A stretch of 64,000 nt of DNA from Croceicoccus mobilis (GTDB lineage: Bacteria; Pseudomonadota; Alphaproteobacteria; Sphingomonadales; Sphingomonadaceae). The stretch is taken from contig NZ_LYWZ01000022.1 in the NCBI RefSeq assembly GCF_001661965.1, forward strand, positions 62,001 through 126,000, in the 5' to 3' direction. Positions 53,723 to 63,886 of this stretch are shown here, piece after piece; within the stretch, counting starts at the first letter, position 1; the number at the start of each line of letters is the position of its first letter. A model generated the notes under the pieces. It had not been told where the DNA came from. It worked only from the letters and a program-made list of their open reading frames with translations, and made no database searches. A program made the translations under genes and the position numbers.

Positions 53723-56700
53723 ATGCAGTTCCGCCGGCTCCGCCTTTCCGGCTTCAAGAGCTTTGTCGAACCGGCAGAGCTGCGCATCGAACCGGGGCTG
53801 ACGGGCGTCGTCGGCCCCAACGGTTGCGGCAAATCGAACCTTCTCGAAGCGATCCGCTGGGTCATGGGCGAATCCAGCGCGAAATCCATGCGCGGATCGG
53901 GGATGGAAGACGTGATCTTCGCCGGCACCGCCAGCCGTCCGCCCCGCGCCTTTGCCGAAGTATCGCTGCTGACCGAAACGGCGGACGGCGAAGAGCGCGA
54001 CATTACCCGCCGGATCGAGCGGGGCGCGGGCAGCGCCTATCGCCTCAACGGCAGCGACGTGCGCGCCAAGGACATTGCGCTATATTTCGCCGATGCCGCG
54101 ACCGGCGCGCATAGCCCGGCGCTGGTTTCGCAGGGCCGTATCGCCGCTGTCATCGCGGCAAAGCCCGCCGAACGCCGCCAGATGCTGGAAGAGGCCGCGG
54201 GCATTTCGGGCCTCCATGTCCGGCGCAAGGATGCGGAACAAAAGCTGCGCGCGACCGAGACCAATCTGGCGCGGCTGGAAGATTTGCTCTCACAGCTCGA
54301 CAGCCGCATGGCGACATTGCGGCGGCAGGCCCGCGCGGCGGAGAAATATCGCGAGCTGTCCGACCAGATCCGGCTGGGCGAGGCGCAGCTTCTCTATATG
54401 CGCTGGCGTGAAGCCGCCGCCGCTGCCGATGCGGCGCGGCGCACGGCGAAAGAATGCGATGCCGCCGTCGCCGCCGCGCAGGAACAGACGGGCGAGGCGC
54501 AAAAAGCGCAGCGCGATGCCGCCGTGGCGCTGGCCAGCGCGCGTGAGGACATGGCCGACCGGCGCGACGATGTTTCCGCGCAGGCGAACCTCCTCACCAT
54601 GCTGACCGGCAGGCTGGAGGCGGCGGAGGAAAAGCTCGCCGACCTTGATCGTCAGTTCGCGCGGCTGGACAGGGACGAAGGCGATGCGGAGGAAAACACC
54701 CGCAATGCCGCCGAGGCGATGACCCGCCTGACGCGCGAAATCGCCGCCGCCCAGCGCACCTTGACCGAGGATCAGGAGCGCAGCCCGAAGCTTGCCGCCG
54801 CGCAGGAAGATGCCGAACGCGCCGGCCGCGCCGCCGAACTGGCGCTGGCGCAGGCGACGGCGGAACAGGCGCGGGTGGAGGCTGAATGGCGCGTCGCCGA
54901 TGCCGCCGTGCGGCAGGCGCAATCCGCATTGGACAGGGCACAAACAGACCTCTCGCGCCGCGAAGCCGAACAGGCTGCGCTGGGCAGTGAGGACGAGGCA
55001 CGCGGTGCCGTGACCGCCGCCGATGCCCGCGTGACCGAGGCTGCCGCCGCACGAGAGAAGGCCCGATCAGAGATCGAGGACGCGCGCGCCGCACGCGAGG
55101 CCGCCTCTACACGCCGCGATGCCGCCGCCAGCGCATTGTCATCCGCCCGCGCCGAACTGGCCGGTGTGGAGCGCGAGCATGACGCCCTGATGCGCGACAA
55201 GCGCGCCCGCGAAAAGGCGGACAAGAGCGCGAAGGGCCATCGCCGCGCCATCGACGCGGTCAAGGCCGCTCCCGGCTATGAGCGCGCTCTCGCCGCCGTG
55301 CTGGGCCGCGATGGCGCGGGGCTGTTGACCACCCCCGCCGGTGGCGAAGAAGGCCGGTTCTGGACTGGAGCCGACGCGCCTGCTCCGCTGGCCGACAGCC
55401 TTGCCGCCCATGTCCGCGATACAGCGCCCGAACTCGCTGCCCGGCTGGCGCTGGTGCGGGTGGCGGATGAGGATAATGGCCAGTTGCTCGGCCCCGGCGA
55501 ATGGCTGGTGACCATGGCGGGATCGCTGCGCCGCTGGGACGGTTTCGTCGCGCGCGGCGAAGGCGCGGCGCAAGCGGCCATGCTGGAAGCGGCGAACCGG
55601 CTCGACGCGCTGGCCGCGCAATTGCCCGAATTGCAGGAGGCAGTCGCCAAGGCCGAAAACGAGCAGGCCGAGGCGCATGCCGGGTTCGAACAGGCCCGCG
55701 AGGCCAATGCCGCCGCCGAACGCGCGCTGGCCGCCGCCGCCGATGCCGAGCGATCCGCCCTGCTGGCACGCGATCAGGCCGGGGCCGCGCTGGAACGCCT
55801 GCAACGCGCTCGCGCAGGCCTTGCCGAACAGATCGAGGAGTTGACCCAGCGCGTAGCCGCCGCCCGAACCGATCTGTCGGAAGCGGAGGAGCAGCGCGCC
55901 ACCCTGCCCGACCCCACTGCCCAGCGCGAAGCGCGGGCTACGGCGCAGGCGCGGCATGAGGCTGCGCGTGGCCGGTTGCAGCAGGCGATGGCCGAACACG
56001 CTTCGCTGGAGCAGGCCATCGCCGTCGGGACCGAGCGGATCAATGCCATGCGCACCGACATGCGCGGATGGGAAGCGCGATCGGGCGATGCCGCGCGCCG
56101 CCTGGCCGAGGTTTCGCGCAGGCGCGAGGAAATCGCCGAGGAACGCGCCATCACGGCGGCCAAACCGGAATCCCTGCAAAACGAGATCGAGCAGGCGAGC
56201 GCCGCGCGTGACCGGCTGACCGCGGAACTGGACAAGGCGCAGGCCGCGCATACCGCTGCCGAAACGGCCTCGCGCAGGGCCGACGCCGCCTTCGCGCAGG
56301 CCAACGAAGCCCTTGCCGCCGCCCGCGAGGCCCGTGCCGGAGCCAGCGCGAGGGCCGAGAACGAGGAAGCCCGCCGCAGCGAACTCGCGCGTGAAAGCGG
56401 CGAACGTTTTCATTGCCCGCCCCCGCTGCTGGCGACACGCATCGGTTTCGACAGCGAGGAAGCCGCGCGCATTTCGGCGCAGGCCCACGCGCAGCAGCTC
56501 GACACGCTGAACGCACAGCGCGAACGGCTTGGCCCCGTCAATCTGGTGGCTGCGGACGAACTGGCAGAGGCGGAGGCCGAACATGGATCGAGCGCGGCGG
56601 AACAGGCGGAACTCGCCGAAGCGGTCAACCGCCTGCGCGGCTCTATCGGCAGCCTCAACCGCGAAGGGCGCGAGAGGCTGCGCGCCGCATTCGATGCGGT

Positions 56701-57154
56701 CGACGAACATTTCCGCTCGCTCTTCTCCACCCTGTTCGGCGGCGGGCAGGCGCATCTGGCGCTGGTCGATTCCGACGATCCGCTGGAAGCGGGGCTTGAG
56801 ATCTACGCTCAGCCGCCGGGGAAGAAGCTGCAATCGCTGACCTTGCTTTCGGGCGGCGAACAGGCGCTGACCGCGGTGGCGCTGATCTTTGCGCTGTTCC
56901 TGACCAATCCGGCGCCGATCTGCGTGCTGGACGAAGTCGACGCGCCGCTGGACGATGCCAATATCGAACGTTTCTGCGACCTCCTTGAGGCGATGACCAA
57001 GCAAACGCAGACCCGTTACCTGATCGTGACCCATAATGCCGTCACCATGAGCCGGATGCACCGCCTGTTCGGCGTGACCATGGTCGAACAGGGCGTATCG
57101 CGCCTTGTCAGCGTGGATCTGGGCGGCGCAGAGGAATTACTGGCCGCCGAATGA
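53723..57154 (+). CDS. smc: Chromosome segregation ATPase SMC
   Basis: A 1143-residue condensin subunit. The N-terminal head carries Walker A GPNGCGKSNLLEAIRWVMGE (residues 31-50); long Ala/Glu/Arg-rich coiled coils flank a hinge around residues 510-620 (AAPGYERALAAVLGRDGAGL); the C-terminal head carries the ABC signature LTLLSGGEQALTAVALIFAL and Walker B PAPICVLDEVDAPLDDANIE. With ScpA/ScpB it compacts and separates chromosomes. Coiled-coil composition is heavily alanine-biased, which explains long open frames on the opposite strand. The next gene overlaps by 4 bp (ATGA). Confidence 0.98.
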   Translation: MQFRRLRLSGFKSFVEPAELRIEPGLTGVVGPNGCGKSNLLEAIRWVMGESSAKSMRGSGMEDVIFAGTASRPPRAFAEVSLLTETADGEERDITRRIERGAGSAYRLNGSDVRAKDIALYFADAATGAHSPALVSQGRIAAVIAAKPAERRQMLEEAAGISGLHVRRKDAEQKLRATETNLARLEDLLSQLDSRMATLRRQARAAEKYRELSDQIRLGEAQLLYMRWREAAAAADAARRTAKECDAAVAAAQEQTGEAQKAQRDAAVALASAREDMADRRDDVSAQANLLTMLTGRLEAAEEKLADLDRQFARLDRDEGDAEENTRNAAEAMTRLTREIAAAQRTLTEDQERSPKLAAAQEDAERAGRAAELALAQATAEQARVEAEWRVADAAVRQAQSALDRAQTDLSRREAEQAALGSEDEARGAVTAADARVTEAAAAREKARSEIEDARAAREAASTRRDAAASALSSARAELAGVEREHDALMRDKRAREKADKSAKGHRRAIDAVKAAPGYERALAAVLGRDGAGLLTTPAGGEEGRFWTGADAPAPLADSLAAHVRDTAPELAARLALVRVADEDNGQLLGPGEWLVTMAGSLRRWDGFVARGEGAAQAAMLEAANRLDALAAQLPELQEAVAKAENEQAEAHAGFEQAREANAAAERALAAAADAERSALLARDQAGAALERLQRARAGLAEQIEELTQRVAAARTDLSEAEEQRATLPDPTAQREARATAQARHEAARGRLQQAMAEHASLEQAIAVGTERINAMRTDMRGWEARSGDAARRLAEVSRRREEIAEERAITAAKPESLQNEIEQASAARDRLTAELDKAQAAHTAAETASRRADAAFAQANEALAAAREARAGASARAENEEARRSELARESGERFHCPPPLLATRIGFDSEEAARISAQAHAQQLDTLNAQRERLGPVNLVAADELAEAEAEHGSSAAEQAELAEAVNRLRGSIGSLNREGRERLRAAFDAVDEHFRSLFSTLFGGGQAHLALVDSDDPLEAGLEIYAQPPGKKLQSLTLLSGGEQALTAVALIFALFLTNPAPICVLDEVDAPLDDANIERFCDLLEAMTKQTQTRYLIVTHNAVTMSRMHRLFGVTMVEQGVSRLVSVDLGGAEELLAAE

Positions 57155-57654
57155 TCGACGAACTCACGCCCCTTCACCCCAATCACCGCATTCTGATGAT
57201 CGTTCAGGGCGCGATTGTCGGCCTGCCTCTGCTGATCGGCGGCATCGTTCTCGAGATTACCGGGAAGCTTCCGACCGGCCTTGCCATCGTTCCTGCCGCG
57301 ATTGTCGCATTATGGCTGATGGGCTTTGCCCCGCTGCGCCGCTATCGGCACAAGGGGTATCGCCTGGCGCAGGACCGGTTGCGCGTGGTGAAAGGCTGGC
57401 TGTTCCATTCGGATACCGTCGTGCCATTCGGCAGGGTCCAGCATATCGACGTGCTGCGCTCTCCGCTCCAGCGGCCGTTCGATCTGGCCACGCTGGTCCT
57501 CCACACGGCGGGCACGCATAACAGCTCGGTTCAGTTGCCGGGGCTGCTATATGACGATGCGCAGGCGATGCGGGAAACCATTCGCGCCTTCATCACGCGT
57601 GAGACGACCGGCGTGCTGGACGATTTCACCCCGGAAGATCTGCCCGGTGCCTGA
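57151..57654 (+). CDS. PH-domain membrane protein (YdbS/DUF304-like)
   Basis: A 167-residue protein: two N-terminal membrane segments (ILMIVQGAIVGLPLLIGGIV and AIVPAAIVALWLMGFAPL) followed by a bacterial PH-like domain with AQDRLRVVKGWLFHSDTVVP, FGRVQHIDVLRSPLQRPFDL and VLHTAGTHNSSVQLPGL. It forms a pair with the next gene, as YdbS/YdbT do in other bacteria; their function is not settled. The ATG overlaps the smc stop (ATGA). Confidence 0.88.
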   Translation: MIDELTPLHPNHRILMIVQGAIVGLPLLIGGIVLEITGKLPTGLAIVPAAIVALWLMGFAPLRRYRHKGYRLAQDRLRVVKGWLFHSDTVVPFGRVQHIDVLRSPLQRPFDLATLVLHTAGTHNSSVQLPGLLYDDAQAMRETIRAFITRETTGVLDDFTPEDLPGA

Positions 57655-57658
57655 CAGC

Positions 57659-59197
57659 ATGGGCACTGCCCCTTTCAAAGAAGCGCCACGCCGGACCGAG
57701 CTGCTCGGGCTGGTGCCGCATATCGCGAAGACGCTGCGCCAGGCCATCATCGGCCTTGTCGCGGTCGCATTCGGTGCGGGGCAGGTCGGCGGGAAGGCGT
57801 GGCTTGTCATCATTGTCGGTGTAGTCGCGGTATCGATCACGCTGGCGGCCAGCTTCGTGCGCTGGTGGCGCACGATCTATCGTGTCGGAGCCGATGACAT
57901 CAGGTTGGAAACGGGGCTGTTGTCGCGCGAGGCACGATCGGTTCCATACGAACGCATTCAGGACGTCAGCATTTCGGAACCGCTGCTGGCCCGGCTCCTC
58001 GGCCTTGCCACCGTGACCTTTGAAACCGGCGCTGGGGGCAAGGACGAAATGACCCTCGCCTATGTCACCAAAGCCGAAGGCGAGCGGCTGCGCAATGTGG
58101 TGAGGAGGCAGAATGCCACGCCATCGGCGCAACCGGCAGAGCACGGGGCGCCCCTTCCCGAAGGCGGCACGCTGGTCGACATGCCGGTCGAGGAGCCGCC
58201 GCGGGTCCTGTTTGCCATGGACCTAAGGCGGCTGCTCACCTTTGGCATGTTCGAATTCTCGCTCGTTCTGCTCGCCGTGATCGGCGCGGCGCTGCAACAG
58301 CTCGATTTCCTGCTGCCGTTCGACATCTGGGATGTCGATTTCTGGGACCGGCAACTTGAACTGGGCGGCGGCGCGCTAGAATCGCTGGGCTTTGCCGCGC
58401 AGATCATCGCCATCGTTCTTGCGGTCGTCAGCCTGCTGCTGCTGGGCGTGGTCAGCGGGCTGGTGCGTACGGTGCTGCGCGATTACGGCTTTGTGCTGGA
58501 ACGCACATCGCGCGGGTTTCGCAGGCAGCGCGGCCTGCTGAACCGCACCGATGTGGTCATGCCGGTGCACCGCGTCCAGGCGGCCGTGCTTGGCACCGGG
58601 CTGGTGCGGCGCATGTTCGGCTGGCACGGGCTCACCTTTGTCAGCCTTGCCAATGATGCGAAATCGGCAAGCCATGATGTCGCCCCCTTCGCCCGGCGCG
58701 CCGAGATCGACCCCGTCGCGAGCGAAGCGCATATCCACCTGCCGGGGCCCGATGTCGAATGGCAGCGGCTAAGCGCCAAACCCTGGATCGACAAGTTCGT
58801 CGTCGGCGCGCTCGCGCTGGGAATCGCGGCCATCGTCATCTCGCTTTATGAGCCTGCGCTGTTCTGGCTCCCGCTCCTGCTGCTGCCGGTCGTCGCGTTC
58901 GGCCAGTATCTGGGCTGGTATCGCCATGGCTGGGCGATGGAGGGCGGGCATGTCTATGTCAAGAAAGGCCTGCTGGCCCCGACCATCATCGCCGCGCCAG
59001 CGCGCCTGCTGCAAAGCGTCGAGATCGCTCAGTCATTGCTGGGCCGCCTGCGCGGCTATGCTGCGCTTCGCTTCGGCCTCGCAGGGGGCAATCTCGCGAT
59101 TGAGGGGCTCGCCCGCAGCACGGCGCAGATCATTCGCGAAAACGTGCTCGACGAAATCGCGCGGGTAGATTTCAGCCGGTTGAACCGCGCGCGGTAA
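57659..59197 (+). CDS. PH-domain membrane protein (YdbT/DUF304-like)
   Basis: About 512 residues with several PH-like (DUF304) repeats between membrane segments: LETGLLSREARSVPYERIQD, LERTSRGFRRQRGLLNRTDV with VVMPVHRVQAAVL, and VKKGLLAPTIIAAPARLLQS. At least five hydrophobic segments are visible. It pairs with the preceding protein. GTG 57647, overlapping the previous stop, with GGAAG nearby, is an alternative start. It converges on ftsA with only 12 bp between the stops. Confidence 0.88.
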   Translation: MGTAPFKEAPRRTELLGLVPHIAKTLRQAIIGLVAVAFGAGQVGGKAWLVIIVGVVAVSITLAASFVRWWRTIYRVGADDIRLETGLLSREARSVPYERIQDVSISEPLLARLLGLATVTFETGAGGKDEMTLAYVTKAEGERLRNVVRRQNATPSAQPAEHGAPLPEGGTLVDMPVEEPPRVLFAMDLRRLLTFGMFEFSLVLLAVIGAALQQLDFLLPFDIWDVDFWDRQLELGGGALESLGFAAQIIAIVLAVVSLLLLGVVSGLVRTVLRDYGFVLERTSRGFRRQRGLLNRTDVVMPVHRVQAAVLGTGLVRRMFGWHGLTFVSLANDAKSASHDVAPFARRAEIDPVASEAHIHLPGPDVEWQRLSAKPWIDKFVVGALALGIAAIVISLYEPALFWLPLLLLPVVAFGQYLGWYRHGWAMEGGHVYVKKGLLAPTIIAAPARLLQSVEIAQSLLGRLRGYAALRFGLAGGNLAIEGLARSTAQIIRENVLDEIARVDFSRLNRAR

Positions 59198-59209
59198 TTT
59201 TCCGGCTTC

Positions 59210-60475
59210 TCAGAAATACTCCCGGATCGCGCGTGCCAGACGGGCTGGCAGGTTCATGCGCGCGAAACGGCTGGCGCTTTGCCATCCGCCGCTGCTGGTG
59301 CGGATGTCGAGCGGGTCTGCCGCGGCATAGAGGATCAGCCCTGCCAGACTGGCAAAGCCGGGTGTTGCATGCGCTTCGGGCAGGCCGCTCATCCGCGGGG
59401 CCGCGCCTGAACGCACGGGCTTGGCCAAGGATTGCTGCATGTAATCGGCAAGCCCAGCCAGCTCTCCGCCGCCGCCGGTCAGCACGATCTGGCGCCCATT
59501 ACCGCCGCGCCCGGTGACAAAGCCAAGCGATTTCAAGGTCGTGGCGACATCCTGCGTCCAGCGGGCAAGCTGCCCGGTGATGACCGCGATCAGATCGGCG
59601 CGCAGGATCGTTTCCGATGTTTCGGCCCCATTGCCCAGCGGAATGCGTTCGCGGTGATCGGTCGGGCTGGCGATGGCCGACCCATAGACGCATTTGAGCC
59701 GCTCCGCCTGTGTGCGGCGGATCGAAAAGGCGCTGGCAATGGCGTCGGTGATGTCGCTGGAGCCATAGGGCATGACCGCCATGCCGACGAGAATGCCGCC
59801 GACATGGACCGAGACATGCGTCACCTCCGCCCCGAAATCGACCATGGCGACACCCAGTTCGCGTTCTTCTTCGGAAAGGCATGCGTGGCCGGTCGCGATC
59901 CCTGCGCCGACAACGCCCTCAACCGCCAGATGCGCGCTCTGCACCGCTTCCATCAGGTTGCGGAGCGGGCCGGTCTCGGCCTCCATCACATGGACGGCAA
60001 CGGCAAGACGCTCGGCATGAAGGCCCCGCGGATTGGTCACGCCATGCGCGCCATCGAGGATGTAATGCGCAGGCTGCGCATGCAGCACCACGCGGGGCGC
60101 AGTGGGCGCGGGCACGATCTGGTCGCGCGCTTCGCCCATCAGCCATTCGATGTCGTCCTGATCGATGCGGCGGCCACCGATCTCAAGGTCGATCTCGCGG
60201 ATCTCGCTCATCAATCCGGCATTGCCGCAGCTGATCCAGACGGAATCCACCTGCGTGTCGGCGGCGCGTTCGGCGCGCTCGATCGCGTCGCGGATCGCGT
60301 GGGTGGCGGCATCCATGTCGGTGACGTAGCCGCGGCGAATGCCGTCGGCGGCGCGGTGGCCGCTGCCCAGCACGACCATCTCGCCATCGGCGGTCAGCCC
60401 GGCGATCATCGCCGCGATGCGGAACGATCCGATATCGATCGCCCCGAATGTCTTTTCGATCCGCATGGCCCCCAT
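59210..60475 (-). CDS. ftsA: Cell division protein FtsA
   Basis: A 421-residue actin-like ATPase that anchors FtsZ to the membrane and recruits late division proteins. Landmarks are the first phosphate loop FGAIDIGSFRIAAMIAGL, VVDFGAEVTHVSVHVGGIL-type second loop (here AMVDFGAEVTHVSVHVGG), IVLTGGGGELAGLADYMQQS and the conserved C-terminal membrane helix NLPARLARAIREYF. It starts 5 bp after the ftsQ stop. ftsZ, which normally follows, is not here; the next gene is convergent. Confidence 0.97.
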   Translation of the reverse strand: MGAMRIEKTFGAIDIGSFRIAAMIAGLTADGEMVVLGSGHRAADGIRRGYVTDMDAATHAIRDAIERAERAADTQVDSVWISCGNAGLMSEIREIDLEIGGRRIDQDDIEWLMGEARDQIVPAPTAPRVVLHAQPAHYILDGAHGVTNPRGLHAERLAVAVHVMEAETGPLRNLMEAVQSAHLAVEGVVGAGIATGHACLSEEERELGVAMVDFGAEVTHVSVHVGGILVGMAVMPYGSSDITDAIASAFSIRRTQAERLKCVYGSAIASPTDHRERIPLGNGAETSETILRADLIAVITGQLARWTQDVATTLKSLGFVTGRGGNGRQIVLTGGGGELAGLADYMQQSLAKPVRSGAAPRMSGLPEAHATPGFASLAGLILYAAADPLDIRTSSGGWQSASRFARMNLPARLARAIREYF

Positions 60476-60480
60476 CGCCG

Positions 60481-61461
60481 TCAGCCTTCCGTTTCCCGAC
60501 TATTGCTGTCCCGTGCCGCGGCGGCGCGTTCGGCTTCGCGCTCCAGCCGCTTGCGCTCTGCCTCCGCCTCGGCGATTTCCTTCGCCCGGCCCGGCACGCG
60601 CATATAGATCCTGTCGTCGGCCCGCATGTCGAACACCGCGACCTTGCCGCCCAAAAGCTCGTTCTGGACGTCCATGCGGCCAAAGGCGATCAGCGCATCG
60701 CTCGCTTCCTCGAAGCCTTCGGGCAGCGCCACGACCTGATCGGTGCTGAAGGTGAGGTTCCAGCGGCGATGGCCGATCCACTCGGCGGCGCGCACACTGC
60801 CTTTGAGCGAAGGCGCCTCGTCCAGCAATTCACCCAACTGCGCCGCCTGATCCGCCGCGCCATCGCCCGAGAGCACCAGCATCTTGCCCGCCTCTCCCTT
60901 TTTCACAGGCTCCAGCCTGTGGCCGGAACTGTCGATCAGCGTGTAATCCTCGCCCTCTTTCAGCACCGCATGCGGGCGGCGCTCGACGATGTCGATGACC
61001 AGCGTGTCGGGCAGCTGGCGCGACACGCGCGCATCGGCAACCCATGGCAGCTGGACCAGATCTTCGCGCAGCGACGACACATCCATCAGCGGCATCGGCA
61101 CCTGCTGAGCAGCAATGGCGCGCTGGTAAATTTCCTCACGGTCCATGCGGTCCACGCCGCGAACCTCGACCTTGCGCACGGTGAAACCCGCGTCATCGGC
61201 CAGATTGCCGAAACGCTGCTGGATCGCGGCGGGCAGTTCCATCCAGATGGCAAGCGCCAGCAGCAATGCACCGCCGACCACGACGATCGCGCCCATGAAA
61301 AAACGCTGCAACCCGCTTTCCGACACACCCAGCGATCCCAGCATCCAGCCGAGGATACCGCCGGTCTTCGCCTTCGCGCCGCGCACGGCGCGGGCCTTGC
61401 CCTTGGCCGCGGTGGCGCGGCGCACGCCCTTGCCGCCGCGCTTGATGGTGGTCGCGCTCAT
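60481..61461 (-). CDS. ftsQ: Cell division protein FtsQ
   Basis: A 326-residue bitopic protein of the divisome that links FtsL/FtsB with other components. A basic cytoplasmic N-terminus precedes one membrane segment (FMGAIVVVGGALLLALAIWM), the POTRA domain (TVRKVEVRGVDRMDREEIYQ, WVADARVSRQLPDTLVIDIV) and the FtsQ beta-domain with GEDYTLIDSSGHRLEPV. The C-terminal tail is rich in Arg/Glu and disordered-looking. Its ATG overlaps the murB stop by 4 bp (ATGA). Confidence 0.95.
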   Translation of the reverse strand: MSATTIKRGGKGVRRATAAKGKARAVRGAKAKTGGILGWMLGSLGVSESGLQRFFMGAIVVVGGALLLALAIWMELPAAIQQRFGNLADDAGFTVRKVEVRGVDRMDREEIYQRAIAAQQVPMPLMDVSSLREDLVQLPWVADARVSRQLPDTLVIDIVERRPHAVLKEGEDYTLIDSSGHRLEPVKKGEAGKMLVLSGDGAADQAAQLGELLDEAPSLKGSVRAAEWIGHRRWNLTFSTDQVVALPEGFEEASDALIAFGRMDVQNELLGGKVAVFDMRADDRIYMRVPGRAKEIAEAEAERKRLEREAERAAAARDSNSRETEG

Positions 61462-62444
61462 GCCTCGTCACCCTTGGTGGCAGCGGCAGCTTCCTCAGCC
61501 GTCAGCCCGACGCGGGCGATTTCCCATTCCAGTTCAATGCCGCTGTCGGCCTTGACCCGGCGGCGCACTTCCTCGCCCAGCGCCTCGATGTCGGCGCTGG
61601 TGGCATTGCCGCGATTGATCAGGAAATTGGTGTGCTTCTCGCTCACCTGCGCGTCGCCGACGATCAGGCCGCGGCACCCTGCCGCATCCACCAGTTGCCA
61701 AGCCTTGTGACCATCGGGGTTTTTATAAGTCGAGCCGCCGGTCTTTGTCCGCAAGGGCTGCGAAGCTTCGCGCGCTTCGGTGATACGGTCCATCTCCGCC
61801 TGGATCGCGGCGGGATCGCCCGGCTCGCCATGCATGGTGGCGCTGGTCACGATCGCGCCATCGGGCAATTCGGAATGGCGATAGCTATAGCCGAGGTCAG
61901 AGACGGAGAGCGTCTTGACCTCGCCCGAGCGCAGCACGACTTCGCATGTCGTCAGCACGTCCTTGACCTCACGCCCATAGGCGCCGCCATTCATGCGCAC
62001 GAAGCCGCCGACCGTGCCGGGGATCGACTTCAGGAATTCGAGGCCCGAAATCCCCGCATCGCGCGCACTGGAACTGGCAAGCACGCCGGACGTGCCGCCA
62101 CCGAATTTCAGCGTGGTCTCGTCCAGCGTTTCCACGCCCGCGAACGCCTTGCCCAGCCGGATCACGACGCCATCCACCCCGCCATCGCGGATGATAAGGT
62201 TCGATCCAAGCCCCAGCCCCATGACCGGCACCCATGCGGGCAGGCCGCGCAGGAAAGAGGACAGGTCCTCCACGTCTTCAGGCTCAAACAAAAGTTCGGC
62301 AGGCCCGCCGGTCTTGAACCATGTCAGCTTGGCGATGGGCGCATCGGCGGTCAGCTTGCCGCGCGGACGCGGTAGCTTGAAATACCCGCCGCGCAGCTCG
62401 ACGGTCAGCGCGCCATAGCCGTCGCCCGGGATGGTGGTCGCCAT
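61458..62444 (-). CDS. murB: UDP-N-acetylenolpyruvoylglucosamine reductase MurB
   Basis: A 328-residue FAD enzyme that makes UDP-MurNAc. The FAD-binding part has LTWFKTGGPAELLFEPEDVE, GLGSNLIIRDGGVDGVVIRL, SGLEFLKSIPGTVGGFVRMN and GGAYGREVKDVL. The C-terminal part has TKTGGSTYKNPDGHKAWQLV, CRGLIVGDAQVSEKHTNFLI and NRGNATSADIEAL. The ATG at 62444 overlaps the murC stop by one base, and the stop overlaps ftsQ, so translation is coupled through the run. Confidence 0.97.
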   Translation of the reverse strand: MATTIPGDGYGALTVELRGGYFKLPRPRGKLTADAPIAKLTWFKTGGPAELLFEPEDVEDLSSFLRGLPAWVPVMGLGLGSNLIIRDGGVDGVVIRLGKAFAGVETLDETTLKFGGGTSGVLASSSARDAGISGLEFLKSIPGTVGGFVRMNGGAYGREVKDVLTTCEVVLRSGEVKTLSVSDLGYSYRHSELPDGAIVTSATMHGEPGDPAAIQAEMDRITEAREASQPLRTKTGGSTYKNPDGHKAWQLVDAAGCRGLIVGDAQVSEKHTNFLINRGNATSADIEALGEEVRRRVKADSGIELEWEIARVGLTAEEAAAATKGDEA

Positions 62445-63886
62445 CAGCCGTGGACCCCCAGCCGCGATTTTACTGCCTCCGCCAGATCGGCGGCCCAGCG
62501 CGTGATATCGCCTGCGCCAAGGCATACGACCGTGTCGCCCGGCTCGATCATGCGGGCCAGCGTTTCAGCAAGCGCATCGGCATCCTCGACGATGCCGGTG
62601 TGGCGGTGGCCGCGTTCCTTCAGCCCTGCGACCAGCGCATGTTCGTCGACGCCCTCGATCGGCTGTTCGCCCGCGGCATAGACCGGGGTGACATAGACGA
62701 CATCGGCATCGTTGAAGGCAGCCTGAAATTCGGACAGATGATCACGCAGGCGCGTATAGCGATGCGGCTGCGCAACCGCGATCACGCGGTTCCGGGCACC
62801 TTCGCGCGCGGCGGAAAGCACCGCGCGGATCTCGACCGGGTGGTGGCCATAGTCGTCGATGATGATCGCCGGGTCCGCGCCGCCAAAGGGCACCTCGCCC
62901 ACCTTGGTAAAACGGCGGCGCACCCCGCCGAAACGGGCAAAGCCATCGCGCACGGTTTCATGCGGGCAGGACATTTCGACCGCGACAGCGACGGCGGCCA
63001 GCGCGTTAAGCACATTGTGGCGGCCGGGCATCGGCAATTCGATGTCGGTGATGCGATCTACGCTGCCATCGCGCTGGCGCAGCACCACGTCGAACCGATT
63101 GCCGGTCGGGATCGGGGTTACGTTTTCGGCGCGCACATCGGCCTGCGCGGAAAAGCCATAGGTCACGGTGCGGCGATCGCGAATCTTGGGCAGGATCGCC
63201 TGCACTTCGGGGTGATCGAGACACAGCACGGCGGCGCCGTAAAAGGGCACGTTCTCGACGAACTCGACGAAAGCATCCTTCACCGCGTCAAAGCTGCCAT
63301 AATGGTCGAGATGTTCGGGATCGATATTGGTCACGACCGCAATCGTGCCATCGAGGCGCAGGAAGCTGCCGTCGCTCTCGTCGGCCTCCACCACCATCCA
63401 GTCGCTTTCCCCGACACGCGCGTTGGAGCCATAGCTTTCGATGATGCCGCCATTGATGACCGTCGGGTCCACCCCGCCCGCATCCAGCAGCGCGGCGACC
63501 ATGGAGGTCGTTGTCGTCTTGCCATGCGTGCCCGCGACCGCGACCGTGCGTTTCAGGCGCATCAGTTCGGCCAGCATCTCGGCGCGGCGCACCACGGGGA
63601 TGCGCGCTTCCAATGCGGCAACGACTTCGGGATTGCTGCGCTTCACCGCGGTCGAGATGACGAGGACGGCGATGCCTTCGACGTTCTCGGCCTTTTGCCC
63701 GATCACGACGGGAATGCCCTTGGCGCGCAGCCCCTCGACCACGGGGCTTTCCCGCATGTCGCTGCCTTGCACCTTATAGCCGAGATTGTGCATCACCTCG
63801 GCAATGCCGGACATGCCGATGCCGCCGATCCCGGCGAAATGAATCGTGCCGATATCGACCAGCGGATCTGCGGTCAGGCGGGTCAT
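62444..63886 (-). CDS. murC: UDP-N-acetylmuramate-L-alanine ligase MurC
   Basis: A 480-residue Mur ligase adding L-Ala to UDP-MurNAc. The N-terminal domain has [20 protein letters not shown], the P-loop is [20 protein letters not shown] (core at about 119-126), the central motif is [16 protein letters not shown] and the C-terminal domain has [20 protein letters not shown]. It is the canonical MurC, in contrast with the Mur-ligase paralogue at 11740, whose P-loop is changed. Its ATG overlaps the upstream gene's stop by 4 bp. Confidence 0.98.
   Translation of the reverse strand: MTRLTADPLVDIGTIHFAGIGGIGMSGIAEVMHNLGYKVQGSDMRESPVVEGLRAKGIPVVIGQKAENVEGIAVLVISTAVKRSNPEVVAALEARIPVVRRAEMLAELMRLKRTVAVAGTHGKTTTTSMVAALLDAGGVDPTVINGGIIESYGSNARVGESDWMVVEADESDGSFLRLDGTIAVVTNIDPEHLDHYGSFDAVKDAFVEFVENVPFYGAAVLCLDHPEVQAILPKIRDRRTVTYGFSAQADVRAENVTPIPTGNRFDVVLRQRDGSVDRITDIELPMPGRHNVLNALAAVAVAVEMSCPHETVRDGFARFGGVRRRFTKVGEVPFGGADPAIIIDDYGHHPVEIRAVLSAAREGARNRVIAVAQPHRYTRLRDHLSEFQAAFNDADVVYVTPVYAAGEQPIEGVDEHALVAGLKERGHRHTGIVEDADALAETLARMIEPGDTVVCLGAGDITRWAADLAEAVKSRLGVHG

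Noticed and set aside
55139-57061. A 640-codon open frame opposite smc
   Set aside because: It mirrors the alanine-rich coiled coil of smc; the product is a low-complexity Arg/Gly/Leu-rich sequence with no family likeness.
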